Below are positions 1 through 10,654 of a stretch of 64,000 nucleotides of DNA, piece by piece. Positions within the stretch are counted from its first letter, which is position 1, and each line of letters opens with the position of its first letter. The translations under genes and the position numbers were made by a program. A model generated the notes under the pieces. That model worked only from the letters and a program-made list of their open reading frames with translations, made no database searches and was not told the DNA's origin. The stretch is from Cenococcum geophilum 1.58 (taxonomy: Eukaryota; Ascomycota; Dothideomycetes; Gloniales; Gloniaceae), in contig KV748253.1 in NCBI GenBank assembly GCA_001692895.1, forward strand, positions 733,511-797,510, in the 5' to 3' direction.

Positions 1-175
1 AATTGCGCATTTTGCACTTAATGCCCTCCTCGCGCATTCTGTATATAATGCCCTCCTTACGCATTCTATATATCTTGCTTACTTTAAGCAATAAATAAGT
101 ATTGCTCTTCCCACGCACTTAATAGTATTTGCTTAGTCTATATAGTTAGTGCAAAATAAATTATATTATTTTAGA
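1..175 (-). mobile_element. Edge of a second copy of the giant Plavaka-type element
   Basis: This stretch matches, in reverse complement, the subterminal DNA at about 32190-32340 of the giant element described below. It shares the GCGCATT/CACTTAATG motifs, the tract TTTAAGCAATAAATAAG and the adjoining GCTCTTCC block, in the same order. It therefore looks like the end region of another copy, lying mostly outside the window to the left and oriented opposite to the copy at 13469-32893. No coding content is visible. The match was judged by eye. Confidence 0.6.
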
Positions 176-208
176 TAATTTAATATAATATAGCGACGGT
201 TCTTTTTT

Positions 209-500
209 ACCTACTTACCTACTAACTTACCTGCCTACCTGCCTACCTACTTACCTACCTACCTACCTACCTGCCTACCTATTTACCTACCTATCTACCT
301 ACCTACCTACCTACCTGCCTACCTACCTACCTATCTACTTACCTACCTACCTACCTATCTACCTACCTACCTATTTACCTACCTACCTACCTACCTACCC
401 GTCTACCTATTTATTTATCTATCTATCTATCTATTTATCTATTTGTTTATACCTACCTATCTATACCTACCTATCTATGCCTACCCGTCTATATTACCTT
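209..500. repeat. Degenerate CTAC tetranucleotide microsatellite
   Basis: Some 290 bases of ACCT/CTAC units run almost without interruption, drifting to ATCT and ATTT units toward the right end. It is a simple-sequence tract with no coding capacity. It separates the giant-element edge from the 20-bp minisatellite. Confidence 0.9.
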
Positions 501-574
501 AATTTAATTAATTAATTAAATTGTTTATAGTATCTACTAGCTAGTTATTTAAATAGTTATCTAGCTCTAGTGGA

Positions 575-848
575 GGTTATATAGTTTTAGCGACGGTTAT
601 CTAGCTCTGGCGACGGTTATATAACTCTAGTAATAGTTATCTAGCTTTAATAACGGTTGTCTAGCTCTAGCGATAGTTATCTAGCTCTAGCGACAATTAT
701 CTAGCTTTAGCGACGGTTATTTAGCTTTAGCGATAGTTGTCTAGCTTTAATAACGGTTATATAGCTCTAGCGACGGTTATCTAGCTCTAGCGATAGTTAT
801 CTAGCTTTAGTAACAGTTGTCTAGCTCTAGTAACGGTTATCTACTAGC
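575..848. repeat. 20-bp minisatellite (TAGCTCTAGCGACGGTTATC)
   Basis: About 13 tandem copies of a 20-bp unit are present. Variants are mostly C-to-T or G-to-A (GCGACGG to GCGATAG or GTAACGG), as expected from RIP. No reading frame or known family was recognised. It ends about 90 bp before the left LTR of the first Gypsy element. Confidence 0.88.
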
Positions 849-937
849 TGTTATTCTAGTATCCCCCTAAGTAAAAAGGATATAAGGAAGGAGGGGTAAA
901 AAATAAGGTGGCTACCTAGGTATATATAGGGGGTATA

Positions 938-1362
938 TATTACGGACGCTTTAAGTACAATGTTACGACTACTTGGGGAAGAGTCGGAAGAAGCTAGTTA
1001 GTTGATTCGGGCACGGTCCAGGATAGAGCCGATAGAACTATGTGACGAGGAATGGTAACCAAGGTCACATAATATGCTATATATTAAACGAGAGGAATAA
1101 GAGGAACTTACGTACCTTATATATAAGACGTATATTACGTATAAGAAGGATTTTATAGGAGTACGGTTGTGTATTTAAGGACCCTTAGTCCCTACCTAGA
1201 TAGTTCCTTCCTTATAGTAATTCTTAGAATATAATTAGAGTTAATCTATTAGGCAACTACTCTACCAGTTATTATTTCTTATTGACCTTTATACTTGCAT
1301 TTCCTATATACCTAGCCTAATAACAGGACCCATTGTAGTTCTTACTATAAGGTTCCGTTACA
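938..1362 (+). repeat. Left LTR, Gypsy-A copy 1
   Basis: This 425-bp repeat matches 8472-8896 along its whole length, differing mainly by C/T and G/A changes. The start was set by the TGTTACGG terminus seen intact in copy 3, and the end by GTTACA. The five bases to its left, GTATA, form the target duplication. Confidence 0.93.
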
Positions 1363-1407
1363 CAATCACTACCTAGTTATAGTATTAAATATAGTAGGTC
1401 GGACAAC

Positions 1408-2540
1408 ATGCCACCAAAAGCAGCCACCATAACGCTATTAATGGCGGCAACTACTTTAAGGTTAGGTAACGACACCAGTATAGCAGACACTAACTTATAG
1501 CAACCTATAACGGTCGGACAACTATAAGAGATAGTTAACCAGCTAATAGAAAATAATGCGATATTAGAAAATAGGATTAACGGAATAGGCGCAGCAAAGG
1601 TTAAGTTACCATTAATTAAAAGATACTTAGGAGAGAGATTAAAGCTTAAAGGATTCCTTACGTAAATGCACTTTAAGGTAGCGTAAGAGGGAGCTAAGCT
1701 AGCAATACCTATGGATTAAATAGCGTACGCGGGATTGTTCTTAATAGGAAGGGCACTTAAGTGGTTTAAGCTTTACCTTATAGAAATCTAGGTAAACAGA
1801 ATAACGACTATAAACTAAGAAGTACGGTTTATATTCTTAAGCTAGAATAGATTTATGGAACAACTTATATAAATGTTTGGAGACCTAGAGGCAGTAACTA
1901 CGGCGGAAAGAAAACTTTAAGACATTATGTAATAAACCTTAGCAATTAAGTATATAACGCAGTTCCAGACGTTAGCAATATAAGTAGAGTAAAATAATAG
2001 GGCGCTTATGGCACAGTATAAATAAGGACTTAAGGCTAAAGTTTAGGACGCAATTATTCTAATAGAAGATGCGGACACCCTAAGGGAACTAATAGATTAA
2101 GTAATTAAGATTAATAATTGGATCTACTAAAGGGAATAGGCTAAGAAGGGCTAGGATAGAGTTCTATAGTTATATAAGGCGCAGAGTACGTAATAATTAA
2201 AGCTAAGTTAAAAACTATAGTATAGCGCAGAGCTAATAGACCTAAGTGGTACTAAAGAAGCCTATAAGAGATAAAGTAAGAAACTATAGAAACCTAGGGG
2301 ATAAGGATTAAGTAATTAAAGGTCTAAGGAGTAGAGGCTAAACTAAGGATCTTAGTAGTAGAAGATGTTTAGGCAGACTCTATAGCAAAAGTAATGGTTT
2401 AGAGAGGGAGCTTATATAAATTACGGAAAACAAGGTCACTTCGCAAGGGATTATAAAAATGGTTAGAGATACTATGTAATAAAAGGAACTAGACTAACAG
2501 CAGACGATATATATGTATAGAGGGATAATAATATGCTGCG
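1408..2540 (+). pseudogene. gag polyprotein relic, Gypsy-A copy 1
   Basis: This would encode the structural capsid/nucleocapsid protein of the retroelement. The frame starts at the ATG of MPPKAATITLL, 45 bp after the left LTR. It reads on as gag-like protein if the many TAG/TAA codons are taken as mutated CAG/CAA/TGG. Near 2409-2470 lies a degraded zinc knuckle, INYGKQGHFARD, in which the expected cysteines have become tyrosines (TGY to TAY). The same start context is at about 43718 and 35143 in the other copies, where ATG has become ATA. The stops make it non-functional. Confidence 0.85.
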
Positions 2541-4440
2541 AGGAACAAAAGAATGTTTAATTAAAAGTTTTGCGTTTTGTTATAACAACGTATACCAAAT
2601 TTATAAAGACGCTAAGTATAGCGTAAGCTATTAGCTATAGGAGCTAGCACCTATAAAATATAGAGGAACTAATAAACTAGTTCGCAGAGCAAATATTAAG
2701 GATAATGAATTTAATATAGGCAAAATATTTCATAACAATAAGGCAATAAGAGCTGTTTACTAAAAATATATAGCCATTAAAGATGTCACACTAGAGGTAG
2801 AGGATAATTCCACTATAGAATAGGGAACATTAGTAGGGATTAAGACCCTACTAGACATAATATCTATCGCTTCGCGAGACGTAAGAGAAGTAGGATAGCG
2901 AACCACTTCGGCACTTAATAAAGGCAAAAGGCTAAAGGCTTAAGATTCTTAAGACGAGATAAGAGACGACTAAGATTCTTAAGACGAGATAAGGCAAGCT
3001 TAAGGACCTATAATAGACGATAACCGATGGAGCAGAGCAGCGGCTTAGTTTAGTAATATACGAATAAGCTTGGGACGAAGTTTCCTATAGGTATAAGACT
3101 TTTAAGATAAGATAAGTGAGATTTAAGACTCTTAAGATAAGATAAGAACACTAAGCAAGCCTAGTTAGACTAAGGCTGGAGCTAGACTTAAGTTAGAAGC
3201 AAGCTTAGGATTAAAGAATCTAAGGGATTAAGAATTTGGAGTATAAATTAGGACACCCATAGGTAAGAGGTAAGGGGCTTCTTTATAGATTAGAGAATCT
3301 GCGATATAAATAGCAACTAGACTAGGAGATAGATACATAGACCTAGAGGACTTATTAGTAGAATATAGTATTTAGACTAAAGATCGAAAAATTAATACCA
3401 AGATTAAGAAGTAAGAAAACTTTAAGGATTAGAGTATAAGGTGTAAACCAAAGGAAACTATGGAAGAGTTTAGGCAAAGAATTATCGCATGGCAAGAGTA
3501 GAAACTAGATAAGAGATCTAGCATATTGGGACGTATAAGGGACAGAGTATAAGTATAAAGAATCACTAATAGGCCTAGGGCAGGCACATTAAGAGCTAAG
3601 TGGCTTACCAAACTAGAAAATAAAGAGGATTTAGGAATTCCTACTAGGTTCGAGGAACGACATATAAAGGGCTGTTACGACGTAGTAATAAGAAGATACT
3701 TCCTTACGGACAGACCGTATACACTCTAATAGCTGTATTAAAAGTGGTATAGGCAGCGACATAACGATAAGTAGGAAGATTTCTATATATAGTTGGACGA
3801 ATAAGTTATTTAAGACCACCTAATTATAGAGAAGGCTATAACTTACATCAAAGGAGCCTTAATTATAACGTTAAAGGATCTAAAGGAGCGTTTAGAGGAC
3901 TAAAGAAGCGAAAGACGTATCTTAGTACCTGCGAATAAAGTTATAACGTTTAGATCAGCACGGTAAAGGTTTAAACTTAAGGATAAAGACGAGCTAAGAG
4001 TTAACTTAAAGCACTTAGCACACTATACGCTATTATAGATTGCATATATAGATAATATATGCAAGATATATAAGAATCCAAAGGAAAAGAATCGGAAATA
4101 CCCTATAAGGATATATTAGATAACAGATAAGCAATAATATAGGAATGCCAAGTATATATATAGTTAGCATCTAGTAGAAGTTTAGGAGTTAGACGACTTA
4201 ATACTTTAACCAGAAAGATTCCTTATAGAAGAATGCTTAGAAGGATAATAGTGGTGGGAATACCTAGAGAATATATATCTATAGTATATCGAAGATAAAA
4301 AGCAAACTAGGCATTGGCTAAAGAATAAGCTAAGTACGTAAGGATTAAGCAGCTAATAGTTAGGAAAAGTAGAGGCCTATAAAACTAGAGGGAGCTAGTA
4401 GTAGAGCCTTAAACCCTTAAAGGAATTTAAGGACGACACC
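2540..4440 (+). pseudogene. Extra coding segment between gag knuckle and protease (Gypsy-A)
   Basis: In most Gypsy elements the protease follows the gag zinc knuckle closely. Here about 1.9 kb separates them. The segment stays readable in plus orientation apart from RIP-type stops. It contains two internal runs of a GATTCTTAAGACGAGATAAG-like repeat (around 2943-2990 and 3098-3145), which read as repeats of a DSQDEIR-like peptide, and a later charged region rich in K, R and E. The same segment occurs at 44850-46740, and partly at 36230-37473. I do not recognise a family. It could be a second gag-like domain or an acquired accessory protein. Confidence 0.55.
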
Positions 4441-7400
4441 TAAATTTATAAGTTAAATGGTAAAATTAGCAGTTTAAAGCGCTAATAGATAGTGGAGCAA
4501 CGAGGAACTATATCTTACTAGCAGTAGTTAAGAGAATAGGGCTACCGTATAGACAGAAGGAGCAACCTTACTTATTAGTTACAATTTTAGGAGATCTAAT
4601 AGCCTATAGAGAAGGGATTATTAATCTTAAAATAGGACCTATTTAGCTAACCATTAAAGGAAGGTAAATTAAGATGTCTTTTAATATCCTACTATTAGGA
4701 TAGGATAAGGCAGTATTAGGGATGCCTTAGTTATAGGAATATAATCTAAGAATCGATTAGATTATAGGTTAGGTCGATATTAGAGATACTTAACGCCGTA
4801 AAATGCGATAATAAGCTAAGTTAGTATAGTACTAAGTCGGAGCGATATATAAAGAGACTAAGCGAGGCTTAAGTTATATACTAAAAAGATACCATAAGTA
4901 CGGCAAGAAACTATGGTTACTGGAAAGTGAGAAGCTATTAAATTATGCAGCGTAGGACTATAAGATAGAATTAGAACTAAGAACAAGTTTAAGGTTCTTT
5001 CCAATCTATAAGCTTACTAAAGAAGAAGGTAAAGTATTAAAAGAGTTTATCTAAGAGAACTTATAAAAGGGATATATTAAACCATCGCAATTATTAGCGG
5101 GTTATCTAGTACTATTCGTACTAAAGAAAAATGGCAAACTAAGGCTATGTATTAACTACAGGCAGTTAAACAGTATTACTAAGAAGGATAGGTATCCTTT
5201 ACCCTTAATTAGCGAAATCTAAGATAGGATAGGTAACGCGTAAATCTTTATAAAGATAGATCTAAGATAGGCGTACCATTAGATTAGGATTAAGGAAGGC
5301 AATAAATAAAAGGCAGCCTTTAGGTTAAAAGAAGGACTGTATAAACTATTAGTTATACAATTTAGGCTTATAAACGTACTAGTAACGTTCTAGAAGCGTA
5401 TTAACAATATATTAGGAGAATACTTGGATGAATTTGTTATAGTATATCTTAATGATATTATTATCTACTTAATAACTAAGGAAGAATATGGGGAACACAT
5501 TAAATAGGTCTTAAAGAGACTATAAGAAGAACAGATGCTAGTAGCAATTAAAAAATGCGAGTTCTTTACTAGGAAGACCGATTTCGTTAGATTTATTATT
5601 AAACTAGGCCAACTTAGTATAGATTTAAAGAAGATTAAGGCTATAGTGAATTGGCAAGAACTAGAGAACGTTATACAGTTAAAATCGTTTTTAGGGTTTT
5701 ATAATTACTGTAGAAGGTTTATAGCGTAGTAGTTAAAGGATATTAAGCCACTTACGCGGTTAATAAAAAAGGAAGAACTATGGGTATAGGGAAAGGAGTA
5801 AAAGGAACTCTTTAATAAAGTTAAAAAGTTGTTTACCTAGGAGCTAGTTCTTAAGATCTATTAACTAGGTCTAAAGACGGTTATAAAAACGAATGTATTA
5901 GACTATATACTAGGGGCGTGCTTTATACAAAAATATTAAAATAGATGGCACCTAGTAGTATACTATAGTCGGAAGATAATACTACTAGAGTTAAACTATG
6001 ATATTTATAATAAAGAGTTATTAGGTATAGTTACAGCATTAAAGAAATAGAGAGTATTCTTATAAGGTATAAAGAAACCATTTATAGTTAAGATAGATTA
6101 TAAGAACCTAATAGGATTCCTAATAACAAAGGAACTTAACTAAAGATAGGTTAGATGGGTAGAGATGCTTATAGAATACTATTTTAAGATTTAGTATACT
6201 AAGGGTATAGACAATACGCGAGTAGATGCTCTAAGTTAAAAAGCTAAACTATAAAGTAATGAGAAGCTATTAGGGGCTTTACTACAAAAGGATATAGATA
6301 GATTAATTAGGTATAACTATCCGAGGATTGCAGTAACTTAAGAGAGTAATAAACTAGAGAAAGTCTATAAGATACTAGAGAGCTTTTAGGTATAAAGAAT
6401 TTTAAAAGCATAGCTAGAAAATCTATAGACGGATATATATAAAAACTAAGAAGTAAAGTATATCCTAAGAAGCATAGCAGAGCAATTTATGGAAGAATTC
6501 TATAAGGGATTAACCTAAGGACATAATAGGGCCGTAGGCTTAGTGTTAAGACTCTAAGAGGAGTATATTATTAATAGAATCTAGAGAATAGCTAGGAAGG
6601 TTATAAAGGAGTATTTAGATTGCTAAAATAAATAAATTAATGAGGTATAAGCTATATAGAGGGCTATAACCTATTAAAATACCAGAGAGACTATAGGAGG
6701 TTATATTATAGGACTTTATTATAAAGTTACTAAAGTTAAGAAACCCTATTACCGGATAAGATTATAATGCAATTTTAGTAATAATAGACAAGCTTATAAA
6801 GTGGGGATACTTTATAGCATATACGGAAGAAATATTAGCGGAAGATGTTACTAGAATCTATATTAAAGAAGTGTTCGTAAAATATAGAGCACTAAGTAAG
6901 ATTATATCGGATAGAGATCTAAGATTTATAGCAGTATTTTAGGAAGTATTCTTAGCAGAGTAAGGAGTTTAAGTAGTAACTTTTACCGTATATTATCTAC
7001 AGACAGACGGTTAAACGGAGAGATTAAATTAGACGCTAGAATAGTACCTAAGGCATTATATTAATTATATATAGAATAATTAGGTATTGCTATTACTAGT
7101 TATATAGTTTATATATAATACAACACCTTAAGAAGGAATAGGTATATTACTATTTAAGGCAAATTACGGATATGAGCTAAGAACATTATTGTTACTACGG
7201 TAAGTAAAGAAAATAAGTAGTATAGTAAAAGAAAGAATAAAGACATTAATAAATCTTTATGTAGACCTTATGGAATTAGTAAAGAGAGTATAAGAGAAAA
7301 TAAAAAAGTACTATAATGCTAAGAGATCTAAGGGACTAGATCTTAAGGAGGGAAATAAAGTGTGGCTACTATATAAAAATTTTAAGAGTTAATAACTAAG

Positions 7401-7760
7401 TAAGAAGTTAGACTACGTTAGACTAGAACCTTTTAAAATTAAGTAAAGGATTTCACTGGTTATATTTAAGTTAAACCTACTAGCTAAAATAAAGATCTAC
7501 CCTATATAGTATATCGCAATGCTAAAGCCAGTATACGGGAATGTTAAGCTATTAGTCTATAAAGTAGACACGTATAGAGGATAGAAAGAAGACAAATAGT
7601 AAGTTTTAAAGATCGTTAGTTATAAGGATATTAATAATAAAATATGGTATAAGGTTAAGTAAATAGGCTACACTAAGACTACCTAGGAGCTACTAAAGAA
7701 TTTAAAGAACGCTATAAGAAAGGTATAGGAGTATTAGAAGAAATTAGGTTAGGTAGTATT
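4440..7760 (+). pseudogene. pol polyprotein relic, Gypsy-A copy 1
   Basis: Order of domains seen: retropepsin with ALIDSGATRNYI (about 4475-4510); reverse transcriptase (about 5060-5560) with the template-binding [12 protein letters not shown] region and a YxDD box that reads VYLNDIII, so a catalytic aspartate is now asparagine; RNase H (about 5850-6240); the integrase zinc-binding and core region (about 6470-7140); and a chromodomain-like tail (about 7600-7745). The longest unbroken piece is 64 codons at 5535-5729, in the RT/connection region. RIP-type stops and some frame breaks make it inactive. The PR-RT-RH-IN order is diagnostic of Ty3/Gypsy rather than Copia. Confidence 0.88.
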
Positions 7761-8443
7761 AATAAAGAAGGATTACTAAAGAACGAGTTACCTAAGAGGG
7801 ACCTAAAAAGAGTAGTTGCTGAACTATTTAGATCTGTTTCCTTCTCTATTAGAAAAGAATCCGTTTTTTTATTGCTAAGTTCCTATAAACCTTATTCTAT
7901 AAGTTTCTACTCCTTAGAATAAACCTTCTTATAAACCTTCTTAAGACGAAGTAAACGAGTAGACGCCGCGATTTAAGTATTTAAGGCCTTCTATTCCGTA
8001 TTACAAGAACGTTTTAGTTTAGTAAAGGCTTAAAACAGTTTACCATCTAGCTGTGTAGTAGTAGATTAAACATAAGACCCTAAGATAAATTAATTAAGGA
8101 ACTAGATAACTATTAAGAGTAATAAATCGCGTATATTTAGTATTAGAGGTAAAGCAAACGTCGTAGGATAAATAAATATTTACTTTAGTGCACTTTAAGT
8201 AAGAGAACGGTTGTCGCGAAGATGGGTTCGCCAACGTAATATAAACTAACCCCTCTTTCAAACAACAAGAATATGGAGACGGTATAATCTCACTAAGAGA
8301 TAATATTACAGCTATAGTGTGAGCATAACGTTAGGTATGTAAAGAAGAAATTGCTTTAGATATAATAAGTAATAATATTAACTAAATTAATTAGACGGAT
8401 ATTATACCTCTAGTAAANAACNTAAAGATANTNNNNATCTTTA

Positions 8444-8471
8444 AGGANNAAGATAAANAGGAGGGAGATGG
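8444..8471 (+). other. Polypurine tract, Gypsy-A copy 1 (with ambiguous bases)
   Basis: A purine-rich run ending AGGAGGGAGATGG abuts the right LTR, as expected for the plus-strand primer of an LTR element. The same tract precedes the right LTR of copy 3 (50770-50795). Around 8417-8478 there are about a dozen N bases. Confidence 0.8.
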
Positions 8472-8896
8472 TGTTANNGACGCTTTAAGTATAATATTAC
8501 AACTACTTAGGGAAGAGTTAGAAGAAGCTAGTTGGTTAATTTAGGCACGGTCTAAAATAGAGCCGATAGAATTATATAACGAGAAATGGTAACTAAGGTT
8601 ATATAATATGCTACGTGTTAAACAAGAGGAATAAGAGGAACTTACGTACCTTATATATAAGACGTATATTACATACAAGAAGGATTTTATAGGAGTATAG
8701 TTATGTATTTAAGGACCCTTAGTCCCTACCTAGATAGTTCCTTCCTTATAGTAATTCTTAGAATATAATTGAAGTTAATCTATTAGGCAACTACTTTACC
8801 AGTTATTGTTTCTTGTTAGCCTTTATACTTGCATTTCCTATACACCTAGCCCAATAACAGGACCTATTGTAGTTCTTGCTATAAGGTTCCGTTATA
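8472..8896 (+). repeat. Right LTR, Gypsy-A copy 1
   Basis: 425 bp, the same length as the left LTR. It starts TGTTANNGACGC (two unresolved bases) and ends GTTATA. It is followed directly by the second copy of the GTATA target duplication (8897-8901). Confidence 0.92.
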
Positions 8897-8950
8897 GTAT
8901 ACTTAACAGAGGCATATATAGAGGCTATTAGAATAATAGCGGGGACCTAA

Positions 8951-9204
8951 TACAGAGCTTTATGTAGAGCCTCCGTATATAAAGCTTTGTATAAGGCCTT
9001 ATACAAAGCCTTATATAGAGCCCTATTAAGAGCTTTATATAGAACTTTGTATAGAGCTTCGTATAGAGCTTTATATAGAGCTTTATATAGAACTTTATAT
9101 AGAACTTTATGCAGAGCTTTATATAGAGCTTTATACGGAACTTCGTGCGGAACTTCGTACGGAACTTTATATAGAACTTTATACAGAACTTTATACGGAG
9201 CCTC
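8951..9204. repeat. 12-bp minisatellite (AGAGCTTTATAT)
   Basis: About 20 tandem copies of a 12-bp unit, with AGCTTTATATAG and GAACTTTATATA variants. It happens to be open in one frame, giving a periodic Y-R-A-L peptide from about 8987, but this is a by-product of a repeat unit whose length is a multiple of three, not evidence of a gene. Related units occur at 34620-34690 and throughout 62280-63600. Confidence 0.9.
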
Positions 9205-9206
9205 TA

Positions 9207-9382
9207 TATTAGGAAAAAATTTACTAGTATCTAATTTTACTTTTCTGCCATTTTAGCATTTTCTAGCATTTAGTAGCTAAATGCTAATACTTAATTATAA
9301 ATGCTAGAGAATGCTAGAAATGCTAGAAAATGCTAAAATAGCAAAAGAGTAAAATTAGATGCTGGTAAATTTTTTCTTAACG
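9207..9382. mobile_element. 176-bp MITE/foldback element with the giant element's termini
   Basis: The two ends are inverted repeats of about 65 bp, reading from the outside C/TGTTAGGAAAAAATTTAC and on through CTAATTTTACTTTTCTG and several GCATTTTCTAGC units. The element is flanked by TA (9205-9206 and 9383-9384). The left terminal CG has become TA. The same terminal sequence begins the 19.4-kb element at 13469 and, inverted, ends it at 32893. It has no coding capacity, so it is best read as a non-autonomous derivative that could be moved by the same enzyme. Confidence 0.82.
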
Positions 9383-9384
9383 TA

Positions 9385-10387
9385 GGTGTCCTTAATCGAA
9401 TGTATATTAGGAAGTTAATTTTAATTGCCTCCTTATATTATCTTTAATGGCAAGTAAGTATAATAGGCCTAGATAACCTTACATCTTAATTATAAGATAG
9501 TAATTTAAGTAAGTAATTTAGGCTAGATGAATTCGGATATAGCTCTTAATTAGTTAAATTACTTTAACCTATATACTAAGCCACAACTTTAAGAAATCTA
9601 TTGCTTATTAATTCTTAATAGCTATAAAAGCTATATCTTATTACAGTTTATTAAATACTGCGAAGCTTATAAGATTGTGCCTCTCTACCTTCCTCCTTAT
9701 TTAACGCATATACTACAGCCCTTAGACGTTAGTATACTTAGGCCTCTGGCGAAAGCTTATAAGAAACGACTCTATAATATAGTATTATACAAAGCCTTAG
9801 CTATTATAAAGCAAGAGTTCTTAGAGATCTACTAAGCTGCACGTAGTAAGGCTATATTATTAACTAATATGGCAAGTGCATGGCGGGTAACAGGCCTTAT
9901 TCCTTACAATCCTTCTATTATTCTCTTAAAGATTTAACTAGAGACTCCTTTATTTGCAAGCCTTATAAATAAGAATAGTATTTAAATTAATATCCCTATA
10001 TCGCCTTCTATTAGAGAGAGGATTAATAAAGCTATTAATTTAGTTTTATAAGGTGCTATATTTATACGTTTTAAAGCTTTACATAATCTATAAGATCTTA
10101 CCTTAAGAACGCTTACTAATAAGGTTACACTTTAGCGTATAAATACAGAGCTTATAGAGAAGTAGAAGAGGCAGTATTAAGGAAAGGAGAAGACGTTATA
10201 TAGTAAGGCACGATTTTTATTAGTATAAGAGGCTCTTTAAAGGAACCAAGAACGGAAGGAGAAGGAGCAAGAAGAGGCTCTTAGAAAGGAACGTAATGCG
10301 GCTCTATGTGGTAAAGTAGGCTTCGCGAAGGTGTTGAAGGAGCTACCTCTAGAAACCGATCTTTTTGTATAGTATTAATAAATTAAC
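9385..10387 (+). pseudogene. pogo/Fot-type DDE transposase, C-terminal two thirds (pseudogene)
   Basis: This would catalyse cut-and-paste transposition of a Tc1/mariner-pogo element. Read in plus orientation through TAG/TAA codons, it gives the DDE_1 landmarks: a degraded second-aspartate region (about 9520-9580), LLILNSYKS (about 9620; the expected LLILDSHKS aspartate is changed), then PLYLPPYLTHILQPLDVSIL (about 9680-9740), a TGLIPYNPS block (about 9890-9915) and a lysine/glutamate-rich tail (10150-10330). The N-terminal DNA-binding part is absent: the upstream sequence is the MITE and a minisatellite. The frame ends about 60 bp before a pogo-like inverted terminus. Confidence 0.85.
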
Positions 10388-10443
10388 TAATTTGGGTGAG
10401 AGTTCGTGCATACAAGAGCTGGGACCTAGGGGTGGCTTAATCG

Positions 10444-10476
10444 GGTGGCTGGCTCGTTGGGGTAGCTGTTACGTTA
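10444..10476. repeat. Right terminal inverted repeat of the first pogo relic
   Basis: GGCTGGCTCGTTGGGG followed by TAGCTGTTACGT then TA resembles the right end of the second pogo element (34103-34145, GTGGCTCGCTACGTGGGG...CAGCTACGT then TA), with several differences. It therefore marks the likely 3' end of the transposon at 9385-10476. The matching left end is not in the window. Confidence 0.6.
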
Positions 10477-10654
10477 GTGTATACGTATTTATAGCCTTGT
10501 TCTAGCTATGTATGTATTAATGGTCTATCTTTAGGACACAACTGGCGGAGAAGACTAGTTAGATGAAAGGTTCCACGAATGTAATAACATTGGGCATTTA
10601 GAGAACAAATGCTAGAGTAATGGCAGCTGGACCTAGCCATGCCTTCTATTTAAC
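10477..10654. other. Unique flank downstream of the kinase pseudogene
   Basis: From here composition switches abruptly to normal CpA/TpG content. This is single-copy-looking DNA between the pogo terminus and the 3' end of the kinase pseudogene. I see no gene in it. Confidence 0.5.

Larger units (their letters stand above)
938..8896 (+). mobile_element. Ty3/Gypsy LTR retrotransposon, family A copy 1 (full length, dead)
   Basis: The element is bounded by two 425-bp LTRs that begin TGTTACGGACGC (TATTACGG on the left after RIP) and end GTTACA/GTTATA. It is flanked by a perfect 5-bp target duplication GTATA (933-937 and 8897-8901). Inside, in order, are a gag-like frame with a CCHC knuckle, an unusual 1.9-kb coding segment, and pol with protease, reverse transcriptase, RNase H, integrase and a chromodomain-like tail, all in plus orientation. 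This gene order is that of Ty3/Gypsy chromoviruses. TAG and TAA codons occur throughout, so it is not autonomous. Two further copies are at 34703-37473 and 43274-51216. Confidence 0.93.

Noticed and set aside
575..848. Telomere-like or origin-associated repeat
   Set aside because: The 20-bp unit does not contain the TTAGGG telomere motif and nothing links it to replication.
3429..3819. Minus-strand open frames of 60 and 62 codons, hydrophobic
   Set aside because: They lie antisense to the Gypsy-A extra segment; a similar frame recurs at the equivalent place in copy 3 (45688-45891). Antisense frames of RIP-mutated coding DNA tend to be open and hydrophobic.
8987..9256. 89-codon open frame with a periodic Y-R-A-L peptide
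   Set aside because: It is generated by the 12-bp minisatellite plus the MITE's left arm; no gene context.
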